Part shown: positions 1-6,497 of the stretch, piece by piece
Layout: every line of letters begins with the position of its first letter
How positions within the stretch are numbered: the stretch's first letter is position 1
Source of the DNA: Bacteroidota bacterium
GTDB taxonomy: Bacteria; Bacteroidota; Bacteroidia; Chitinophagales; Chitinophagaceae
Assembly: GCA_023440945.1 (NCBI GenBank)
Contig: JAEZRL010000470.1
Span: 1-7,036, forward strand
Reading direction: 5' to 3'
Length of the DNA: 7,036 nucleotides
Translations under genes and position numbers: made by a program
The notes under the pieces: generated by a model
Seen by the model: only the letters and a program-made list of their open reading frames with translations
What the model was told of the DNA's origin: nothing
The model's database searches: none

Positions 1-1152
1 CAATATGGTTTTTACATTTTAGCAACTACTATGTTAGGCACGATGATTTTATTAGCTGATGGTGGCATCTCTCCAGGTGTAATGTCTGTTGGAGGAAGAG
101 TTTGGCAAGACCGCGAAAAGCTTGGTGTAGTTCTTTCATCCGGTATGGCATTAAGAAAAAAAATGGCGCTCCTAAGTTTGGTTCTTACGTTGCCTGTACT
201 TTTTTATATGCTGCATTCACATGGAGCAACCGTCATAATATGCTTACGTATTTCATCAGCACTTGTACTTGTATTTTATGCCTCTCTATCAGGAAATATT
301 CTTGAAGTGGTTCCGAAACTGCAACAGAATATTATAGCCCTGCAAAAAATACAGATCATATCAAATGTTAGCAGGCTATTTCTTGTATCACTGCTATTAA
401 TTGCTTTTCCATTTTCCTTTATAGCACTGGCAATCGCATTTATACCACAGTTATGGACAAACTTGCAATTACGCAAATTAGCTTTTGTTCATGCTGATTA
501 TAAAAAAGATGCTAACCCTGAAGTAAAAAAAGAGATTCTGCAGTTTGTTAAACGTATACTTCCAGGTTCAATTTATTACTCCGTTTCCGGACAAATTTCA
601 ATATGGCTAATCTCGATTTTTGGTTCGGTAAAATCAATTGCGCAGGTAGGTGCTTTAGGAAGGTTGGCAGTAGTGCTTAATATTTTCACCGTTCTTTTTT
701 CAACAATAATTTCACCCAGATTCGCACGTCTGCCAAATCACTCAAAACTGCTTCTTAACCGTTACCTTCAAATTCAAATAGCACTTGTTCTGTTAGTTGC
801 TTTTATTATTACAGGCGTTTCTCTTTTTCCATCAGAAGTCTTGTGGGTATTAGGTTCGGAATACGCTAATCTTGAAAAAGAATTAGTATTAGTGATAGCA
901 AGTGCAGGACTGAGTTTAATTGCAGGTTCAACATTTGCTTTGTGTGCAGCCAGAGGATGGATAATAAAACCTTTTTTTTCGATTTCCATTGAGATAATTG
1001 CTATTATTATTGGAGCGCTTTTTCTCAACATCTCTTCCCTGCGTGGCATCCTTATATTTAATATTGTTTCAGTAAGCGCAGTGCAATTGATAATGTACAC
1101 AACTTTCGGTTTCCTTAAATGTATTGCTGCAAATAAAGATCACACCCCATGA
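1..1152 (+). CDS. Polysaccharide/oligosaccharide flippase (MOP superfamily, Wzx-like), 5' partial
   Basis: Probable inner-membrane flippase that moves a lipid-linked oligosaccharide from the cytoplasmic to the periplasmic face. The frame is open from base 1 (reading QYGFYILATT before the first ATG at 31), so the true start lies upstream and the ATG at 31 is almost certainly internal. 383 residues are visible; Wzx proteins are usually about 420-480, so some 40-90 residues are missing. Hydrophobic stretches, in visible numbering, lie near 56-71, 76-95, 125-148, 186-208, 222-238, 258-276, 295-314, 325-342 and 348-372, separated by short basic loops such as LRKK and RGW. This many-helix pattern with no soluble domain fits MOP-family exporters. 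The segment LPGSIYYSVSGQISIWLIS near 187-205 resembles the start of the second half of such proteins. The stop TGA overlaps the next start as ATGA. Family assignment rests on topology and neighbours; substrate is unknown. Confidence 0.85.
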   Translation, partial: QYGFYILATTMLGTMILLADGGISPGVMSVGGRVWQDREKLGVVLSSGMALRKKMALLSLVLTLPVLFYMLHSHGATVIICLRISSALVLVFYASLSGNILEVVPKLQQNIIALQKIQIISNVSRLFLVSLLLIAFPFSFIALAIAFIPQLWTNLQLRKLAFVHADYKKDANPEVKKEILQFVKRILPGSIYYSVSGQISIWLISIFGSVKSIAQVGALGRLAVVLNIFTVLFSTIISPRFARLPNHSKLLLNRYLQIQIALVLLVAFIITGVSLFPSEVLWVLGSEYANLEKELVLVIASAGLSLIAGSTFALCAARGWIIKPFFSISIEIIAIIIGALFLNISSLRGILIFNIVSVSAVQLIMYTTFGFLKCIAANKDHTP

Positions 1153-2096
1153 ATTCCGTTATCTGTACCCTGTTTGAAAAACATTATCATTATGGTGTTG
1201 CTTCTTTGATAAATTCTCTTTATCAAAATGGGTTCAAAGGCAGTATTTATGTAGGTTATAGAGGAAGTCTTCCTCCATGGACAGCAGGTGCAAAAAAGAA
1301 TGAATTTACTGAATGGAAAGATGCTTCCTCTTATAAAGTAGCAGAAGATTTGTATGTCCATTTTATGCCATTGAACACAGATTATCATCTTACTAATTAC
1401 AAACCTTCGTTCATGCTACAGTTGCTGGAAGGGCCGGCAAAAGATGCGAAAGGAATTGTGTATTTTGACCCAGACATCGTTGTAAAATGTAATTGGCTGT
1501 TTTTTGAAAACTGGATAAGTCACGGCGTCGCACTTGTACATGAAGATGTGCATAACGATAAACCTGCAACTCATCCCATTAGGATGGAATGGACTAAAAT
1601 AATCAAGCGTTATAACAGGGAAATAAAACATACACTTCAATCTTATATCAGCGGAGGTTTTTGTGGGGTGGCAAAGCAAGACTTTGAATTTTTAAATACG
1701 TGGAAAGAATTTATACAGATTGGAATTGAAGAATATCATGCAGATCCGAAAAGGATCTGGTCATTTGACAAAACGCAACCTTTTTGTTTTCTTGACCAGG
1801 ATGCACTGAATATTTCTGTTATGTGCACAGAATCTGCTATCAGTGAGATGGGGCCGGAAGCAATGGATTTTGCCCAGGGCGGATGGACAATGTCTCATGC
1901 TACCGGTAGCCCAAAACCCTGGAAAAAAAATTTTATCTGGTATGCCCTTAAAGGCCAGCCTCCTTCACTAGCGGAAAAATTATTCTGGTCTTACGCAACA
2001 TATCCTATTGCCAATTATAATGTAGTTCAACTTAAGCTGAAAAGTTTAGGTCTTCTTACATCCGCTTTTATAGGTAGATTTTATCGCAGGCGGTAA
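1149..2096 (+). CDS. GT8-like glycosyltransferase (GT-A fold)
   Basis: Probable cytoplasmic GT-A glycosyltransferase using a nucleotide sugar and a divalent metal. The N-terminus (VICTLFEKHYHYGVASLINS, residues 4-23) resembles the first strand and helix of GT8-type enzymes, which begin with a short strand and a helix carrying 'SL'. YFDPDIVV (105-112) supplies the DxD metal motif D107/D109. YISGGFCG (166-173) resembles the conserved glycine-rich 'N.G' region, and FLDQDALN (214-221) matches the usual 'DQD.LN' motif. SHATGSPKPW (249-258) matches the C-terminal 'H..G..KPW' signature of GT8, whose His helps hold the metal and diphosphate. The motifs occur in the expected order and the 315-residue length is normal. 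GT8 enzymes are retaining; donor and acceptor cannot be told. The ATG overlaps the upstream stop by four bases, which suggests translational coupling to the flippase. Divergence from classical GT8 is considerable, so a GT8-related unclassified family is possible. Confidence 0.82.
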   Translation: MNSVICTLFEKHYHYGVASLINSLYQNGFKGSIYVGYRGSLPPWTAGAKKNEFTEWKDASSYKVAEDLYVHFMPLNTDYHLTNYKPSFMLQLLEGPAKDAKGIVYFDPDIVVKCNWLFFENWISHGVALVHEDVHNDKPATHPIRMEWTKIIKRYNREIKHTLQSYISGGFCGVAKQDFEFLNTWKEFIQIGIEEYHADPKRIWSFDKTQPFCFLDQDALNISVMCTESAISEMGPEAMDFAQGGWTMSHATGSPKPWKKNFIWYALKGQPPSLAEKLFWSYATYPIANYNVVQLKLKSLGLLTSAFIGRFYRRR

Positions 2097-2146
2097 GCTA
2101 TAAAAAATTTATTCGTACTCCTATTGTTATCTTAATTTGTAGAAAC
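2097..2146 (+). other. 50-base intergenic spacer, largest gap in the window
   Basis: AT-rich gap between the GT8-like gene and the TTG-started gene. It contains an A6T3 run near 2102-2110 but no GC stem followed by a T run, so I see no intrinsic terminator. TTAATTTG at 2132-2139 is one base off the Bacteroidota -7 consensus TAnnTTTG, with no convincing -33 TTG box at the right distance. The simplest reading is that transcription continues through it. Confidence 0.5.
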
Positions 2147-3241
2147 TTGAGAATATTATTTCTTAATAATTCCATTCCCAATTATGTAACTGATGGCTTA
2201 TTTCATGGCCTGCGCTCTATTGAAGGCATAACCGTAATTGATATCCCAAGGATGGATTACATGTATGCAGATGCATTAAAAGATGATTTGAAAAAAACAG
2301 GCAGCAAAGGAAATACACTTTATAAATTATTGAGTGATGAATCAGAAGCAAAAGGTAAAAGAACGTTCTGGCAGGAAAATATTGAAGAAAATGATTTAAT
2401 AATTATCACGGATATTTTTCACCAGTTCGAATTATTTCATAAAATCTATAAAACAATTCATCCAAAAAAAAGAAGTTCGATTTGCATTGTAGATGGTTAT
2501 GATATAACTTCTTTGTTTCCTTTTTATAACAACTCATACAATCTGAAAATAAGACCGTGGATTTACTTCTATCCTGTATCGAAAGTGATTTACTTTAAAA
2601 GAGAATATGAGAATACAGCAGAGCTATATGGAATATCGAAACAACATTTTCCTTTTTGTAATAAGTTATTCTCAAAAGTTTTGAAAAAACCCGCGAAAAT
2701 TTTTCCAATATCTATGTCTATCCCTGAACAACTTATAGAAGAAATTCCATTACAAAATAAAACACAAGAGTTTGTGGATTATAATGTAGACCCTGATCTA
2801 ACAGGACTATTTTCAAAAAATCATTTGGCTGAACTTGGAAAATGGCAGCCGGCTTTTCAAAACGAAGAGGAATATTATGCCGATGTTAAGAGATCCAAAT
2901 TTGGTATCACAACAAAAAGAGAAGGATGGGATTGTTTAAGGCATTATGAATATGCTGCAAAAGGTGCCATTTTATGTTTCAAACATCTTGATAAAAAAAA
3001 CTCCTTATGTGCTCCTTTGGGTTTAAATGAAACAAACTGCATTTCTTATTCTGATAAAAATGATCTTTTAAATAAAATAAATAGGATATCCTTTTTACAA
3101 TTAGAAACTGTTCAGCAAGCACAATATGAGTGGATAAGAAATTATACTACAAAAAAGGTAGCTTCCCGCTTTCTTGACCAGTTAACATGCAATAATAAAA
3201 TATTCAGTATAAGTGGAAGTAATGTTAGAGTAACTGCTTAA
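2147..3241 (+). CDS. Divergent GT-B-like putative glycosyltransferase, TTG start
   Basis: A soluble 364-residue protein that I cannot place in a named family with certainty. The start is TTG at 2147: it gives MRILFLNNSIPNY, a typical GT-B first strand, and no ATG occurs in frame in the preceding 50-base spacer. An N-terminal domain (about 1-130) alternates strands and helices, including DLIIITDIFHQF (83-94) and SICIVDGYDI (111-120). The C-terminal domain has the most telling motif, SKFGITTKREGWD followed by CLRHYEYAAKGAILCF (250-278). This matches the pattern seen in exostosin/CgeB-like and GT4-like C-terminal domains, where an Arg and a Glu (here R265, E268) precede a small-residue turn and 'G.i....'; the Glu would bind the donor sugar nucleotide. 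No signal peptide or membrane segment is evident. Position between two transferases in the same operon supports a glycan role. Alternatives are a non-catalytic GT-like protein or another glycan-modifying enzyme. Confidence 0.6.
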   Translation: MRILFLNNSIPNYVTDGLFHGLRSIEGITVIDIPRMDYMYADALKDDLKKTGSKGNTLYKLLSDESEAKGKRTFWQENIEENDLIIITDIFHQFELFHKIYKTIHPKKRSSICIVDGYDITSLFPFYNNSYNLKIRPWIYFYPVSKVIYFKREYENTAELYGISKQHFPFCNKLFSKVLKKPAKIFPISMSIPEQLIEEIPLQNKTQEFVDYNVDPDLTGLFSKNHLAELGKWQPAFQNEEEYYADVKRSKFGITTKREGWDCLRHYEYAAKGAILCFKHLDKKNSLCAPLGLNETNCISYSDKNDLLNKINRISFLQLETVQQAQYEWIRNYTTKKVASRFLDQLTCNNKIFSISGSNVRVTA

Positions 3242-3268
3242 CTTTTTAATCCCAACCCTTTTTTATTA

Positions 3269-4423
3269 ATGAAAATTGCTTTCATCTGCGGCTCCTTAAA
3301 ACCCGGCTATGATGGCATAGGTGATTATGTTTATTGTTTAGCGGAAGAGTTAGCTCATTATGGACATGAAGTTGCGGCAATTGCGATTAATGATTGGTAT
3401 ATTGATAAAACATTCAGGGGAACGCATTTTGAAAATCATGTAAAAGTGAATGTTGTAAGGATTCCCTTCAGTTATTCAAATGGACAACGTTATAAAGATG
3501 CTATAGCATTTATACAAAGTTTTAAACCGGAATGGATAAGCATTCAATTCGGGCCGTATTCATTTCATCCAAAGGGCTTGCCTTTATTGATGGCTTTTTA
3601 TTTAAAAAAACTATGCAGAAGAAGCAACGTCCACATCATGATTCATGAAACATGGATAGAAGGAGAAAATATTTATAGGAAATTTATCAGCGTTTTACAA
3701 AAGCATCTTATCAAACACCTGTTAAAATCAATTGATCCAAAAGTTATTCATACCCATATCCCTGAATATCTTTCACGCTTGCAGGCTTTAGGATTTATTA
3801 CTTTAGATCTTCCATTGTTTTCAAACATTAAAGTTAGAAATGATGCGAGGGATGAATTCGATACATCCTTTTTTAGGATAGGTTTTTTTAGCCAGGCAGG
3901 AAATATAAAACCGGTTTTATCATTTCTTTCAGCTTTGGGTAAACAGCTTGTTGAAAAAAATATGCCTTTTGAAGTTTTGCTGATAGGTGGCGCAGAAGCG
4001 AAAATGCTGCATTTAAAAAAAGAGATAGAAAAGATTGTACACTTCAGTAACAAAGTAAAATATGCCGGATTTCTTGCACCACCAAGATTATCAAAGCTCT
4101 TAAAAAGCTGTACAATTGGCATTACACCTGTTCCAAGACACGCCTTAGGAAAAAGTGGAAGTGTGAGTGCATTTTTATCTCATGGCGTTCCGGTTGCCGC
4201 ACCTTTTATACATCAGGGATATGATAAAAATAATATCGGTTTTTCTTCAAATACTTTACGTTCAGCAATAATTCTTGAAGTTGATTTTAAAAACATAGAA
4301 GGAGCAAGATTAGCAGCAATTGCTGCTAAAAAAGAAATTGAAGTTTATGCGATCGCAAAAAAGTTTTTAAAAGACATTCAAAACAGTATTCATGTTAAAC
4401 GTAAATATTGCTATTCTTATTAA
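3269..4423 (+). CDS. GT4-like glycosyltransferase (GT-B fold) without canonical EX7E
   Basis: Probable cytoplasmic GT-B transferase that adds a sugar to the growing lipid-linked glycan. The N-terminus MKIAFICGSLKPGYDGIGDY (1-20) has the GT4 first strand and the glycine-rich loop (GIGDY), followed by the helix ending in HGHEV-like YGHEV (31-35). HETW (126-129) falls where GT4 enzymes carry a loop-His. The C-terminal domain starts at about 203 (RIGFFSQAG), then FEVLLIGG (234-241), VKYAGFL (263-269) and the helix and loop HALGKSGSVSAFLSHGVPVA (291-310). That last block aligns with the usual 'E.fg...lEAma.G.Pvv', but the two Glu are absent: S300 and A301 stand where 'EA' is expected. Length (384) is normal. 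The pyrimidine-rich leader has no Shine-Dalgarno. The 3' end overlaps the next gene by 32 bases. Could be active with altered donor binding, or degenerate. Confidence 0.8.
   Translation: MKIAFICGSLKPGYDGIGDYVYCLAEELAHYGHEVAAIAINDWYIDKTFRGTHFENHVKVNVVRIPFSYSNGQRYKDAIAFIQSFKPEWISIQFGPYSFHPKGLPLLMAFYLKKLCRRSNVHIMIHETWIEGENIYRKFISVLQKHLIKHLLKSIDPKVIHTHIPEYLSRLQALGFITLDLPLFSNIKVRNDARDEFDTSFFRIGFFSQAGNIKPVLSFLSALGKQLVEKNMPFEVLLIGGAEAKMLHLKKEIEKIVHFSNKVKYAGFLAPPRLSKLLKSCTIGITPVPRHALGKSGSVSAFLSHGVPVAAPFIHQGYDKNNIGFSSNTLRSAIILEVDFKNIEGARLAAIAAKKEIEVYAIAKKFLKDIQNSIHVKRKYCYSY
4392..4423 (+). other. 32-base coding overlap between GT4-like and GT2 genes
   Basis: The ATG at 4392 starts the GT2 reading frame (MLNVNIAILINSFNR) inside the last ten codons of the preceding gene (HVKRKYCYSY, then TAA). 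The overlapped GT2 residues include the first beta strand ILINSFNR, so the overlap cannot be removed by choosing a later start without losing the fold's first strand. It suggests translational coupling. Confidence 0.75.
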
Positions 4424-5360
4424 TTCTTTCAATCGCATTTTGCTCTTGCAAGAATGCATTAAAGCTCTTAAATGGATTACAACATCTTCTTTTAAAGATC
4501 AATGTATAATTATTGTTTTTGAAGCAGGTTCTACGGATGGAAGTCTTCAATGGCTTGAACAACAACGCAGCCAATCATCAATTCCTTTAAAAATTATTAT
4601 AGCAAAAGAAGAAGCAGACCATTCTTTTGCTGCAGGTGTAAATATATGTGCTGCTTATGCTGATAAAAAATATCGCCATTTGAAATATTTGCTTATTTAC
4701 GAAACAGATAACCAGTTGTTAAGTTCTGAACCACTTTTACAGGCTTTAGAACAACTTGAAAAAAACAAAGCGCTTGGTGCGTGTGGTTTTACTGTAAAAA
4801 AATTAGACGGTTCACCTGCAGGTGTGGGACAAGCATTTCCATCCTTACTTAATTTTGCCTTGGGAAAAAACGTAGTGCAGCTTCTTAAATTAGAAGCAAT
4901 TAAGTATAAATGGAAAGTAAATGATAAGGGAATTGCATTTAGCGAAATGGATGTAGTTTATACAAGTCCTTTGCTGGTTAAGAAAAATGCATGGAAAACC
5001 TCAGGTGGTTTTGATGCTGCATTATTTCCTTTTTCAGATTGTGATATTGATTGGGCAAAAAGACTTAGAAAAGCAGGTTGGCTGATGGGTGTTATTCGTA
5101 CAGATGCTGTTATACACGATAATCAAAACTCAATTTCAGCCTGGTCTGCATCACGTGCTAAACAATCGCATCAGGGAAGATTAAGATATTTTAAACGTCA
5201 TCATCCTATCAGCATATTTATTGTTTGGCCACTAGTGCTCATAATAAGGCATCTGTTTGAATTAACAGCTTCTTTATTTGTAAAAAACATTTACCGTAAG
5301 CACCAGTTGGAAATGCAATTTCTTGACCTATTGAAAAGTGCTCCTAAGGGTTACCAGTAA
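4392..5360 (+). CDS. GT2 family glycosyltransferase (GT-A fold)
   Basis: Inverting GT-A transferase of the GT2 family, of the rhamnosyltransferase/'GT2 family protein' type found in O-antigen and capsule loci. The N-terminal ILINSFNR (9-16) is the first strand. IVFEAGSTDGS (41-51) is the uridine/donor-binding motif, with Glu44 in place of the usual Asp of 'VDNGSTDGS'. YETDNQLL (103-110) corresponds to the DxD region; only D106 is an obvious metal ligand. GGFDAALFPFSDCDIDWAKR (205-224) plus LRKAGW (225-230) matches the acceptor/catalytic 'GGFDe.ff...ED.Dl..R...aGw' block, with SDCD replacing the ED pair. IHDNQNS (241-247) follows with the conserved His. A hydrophobic stretch at about 272-298 (ISIFIVWPLVLIIRHLFELT) may anchor or attach it to the membrane. 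The ATG is chosen because it precedes the first strand. The ending is eight bases before the next gene. Donor and acceptor are unknown. Confidence 0.9.
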   Translation: MLNVNIAILINSFNRILLLQECIKALKWITTSSFKDQCIIIVFEAGSTDGSLQWLEQQRSQSSIPLKIIIAKEEADHSFAAGVNICAAYADKKYRHLKYLLIYETDNQLLSSEPLLQALEQLEKNKALGACGFTVKKLDGSPAGVGQAFPSLLNFALGKNVVQLLKLEAIKYKWKVNDKGIAFSEMDVVYTSPLLVKKNAWKTSGGFDAALFPFSDCDIDWAKRLRKAGWLMGVIRTDAVIHDNQNSISAWSASRAKQSHQGRLRYFKRHHPISIFIVWPLVLIIRHLFELTASLFVKNIYRKHQLEMQFLDLLKSAPKGYQ

Positions 5361-5368
5361 AAGCAAAC

Positions 5369-6490
5369 ATGAAAGTTCTTTTATACTCTCATAGTTTTTA
5401 TCCGGCTATTGGCGGGCTTGAAACAGTTTCATTAACCCTTGCAAAAGGCTTTATTGAAAATGGCATTGATGTAAAGGTTGTTACTAAAACTTCTGGGTAT
5501 GAAAGCGAACAGTTTTCATTTAAAGTAATACGCAACCCATTAAAAAAACAACGCATTGCTTTAGTAAAATGGGCGGATATAATTTTATTTAACGGAGCAA
5601 GTTTAGCCTTACAGCCATGGATATTATTATTTAGAAAACCTTTTATATGGATACACATAGGTTACCAGGTTTCCTGTATTGATGGATTAGGCTGGGCTGA
5701 TGGAAAAAAAGCACCATTAAAACCACTTCCTTCTTTCTTATATCATTATCGTTTGAATGGTTGGAAAAAAGGGATAAAAGATGGAGGCAAACTCTTACTC
5801 AGGCAAATATTCGCAAAATACATTGTTACAAAAAATATAGCTATTACAAAATGGATGCTTGAAATACAGCCCTTACCAAGACAAATACATATTTACAATC
5901 CTTTTCCTGCTAATCAATTTTCAAACAATCAAACTGACGATACACACTATGATTTTCTTTACCTCGGAAGGATTGTGAGCGAAAAGGGAGTTGCCACTTT
6001 ATTAAAAGCGTTTGCTAAAGTCTATTTTTCAAAAAAATGTTCACTAAGGCTTTTGGTAATTGGAGACGGCGACTTGAAACAAAAAATGGAGCAGTTAGCA
6101 AAAGAACTTACAATATCTAAAGCTGTAATATTTACAGGCAAACAAACAGGGCAAGAATTAAGAGACTGGATTAATAAGTGCAGGATCGCCATCATACCTT
6201 CTGAGTGGTACGAACCAATGGGAGTAGTTGCTCTTGAATTGATGGCTGCAGGTAAAAATATGATTGTTGCAGAAAAAGGAGGTTTGAAAGAATGTGTTGA
6301 AGATGCAGGATTGTATTTTCCCAATGGAGATGAAGATGCTCTTGCTGTTCAAATGATCCGTTTATTGGAAGATGATTCGTTAAGAAAGCTACAAGTGATA
6401 AAAGCAAAAGAAAGAGTAAACGAGTTTTTGCCTTCCATCTTTATATCAAAATATATTACTCTTTTAAAAAGCGTGGTGAATCAAAATTAA
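5369..6490 (+). CDS. GT4 family glycosyltransferase (GT-B fold)
   Basis: Well-conserved retaining GT-B transferase, working at the cytoplasmic face on a nucleotide sugar donor. The N-terminus MKVLLYSHSFYPAIGGLETV (1-20) carries the 'P..GG.E' loop, and NGIDVKVVTK (31-40) the second strand. The segment around 97-117 (GYQVSCIDGLGWADGKKA) forms the acceptor-side loop typical of this subgroup. The C-terminal domain starts at about 194 with FLYLGR (196-201), SEKG (204-207), then VIGDGD (230-235) and FTGKQ (255-259). The EX7E pair is intact: E282 (in SEWYEPMG) and E290 (in ALELMAAG), followed by AEKGGLKECV (301-310). Length 373 is normal and no residue looks out of place. It starts eight bases after the GT2 stop, with the A-rich leader aaaagcaaac. 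Sugar specificity cannot be inferred. Confidence 0.93.
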   Translation: MKVLLYSHSFYPAIGGLETVSLTLAKGFIENGIDVKVVTKTSGYESEQFSFKVIRNPLKKQRIALVKWADIILFNGASLALQPWILLFRKPFIWIHIGYQVSCIDGLGWADGKKAPLKPLPSFLYHYRLNGWKKGIKDGGKLLLRQIFAKYIVTKNIAITKWMLEIQPLPRQIHIYNPFPANQFSNNQTDDTHYDFLYLGRIVSEKGVATLLKAFAKVYFSKKCSLRLLVIGDGDLKQKMEQLAKELTISKAVIFTGKQTGQELRDWINKCRIAIIPSEWYEPMGVVALELMAAGKNMIVAEKGGLKECVEDAGLYFPNGDEDALAVQMIRLLEDDSLRKLQVIKAKERVNEFLPSIFISKYITLLKSVVNQN

Positions 6491-6497
6491 TTCAACA

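Noticed and set aside
31..33. ATG as the true start of the flippase gene
   Set aside because: The frame is open to base 1 and codes for plausible flippase sequence (GFYILATT) before it; the protein would also lack its first helices.
774..1100. Antisense open frame of about 108 codons opposite the flippase
   Set aside because: It lies wholly within a convincing membrane-protein gene and its product has no recognisable domain; it is a shadow of the sense codons.
2099..2115. A/T-symmetric stretch after the GT8-like gene as a terminator
   Set aside because: It has no GC-containing stem and no T run after a hairpin.
2132..2139. TTAATTTG as a Bacteroidota -7 promoter box for a separate transcript starting with the TTG gene
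   Set aside because: It deviates from TAnnTTTG and there is no matching -33 element; it would also lie only eight bases before the start codon.
3748..4122. Antisense open frame of about 124 codons opposite the GT4-like gene
   Set aside because: It is fully contained in a well-supported gene on the other strand, shows no family motif, and has a low-complexity Ser/Lys/Phe make-up expected from reverse-reading AT-rich coding DNA.
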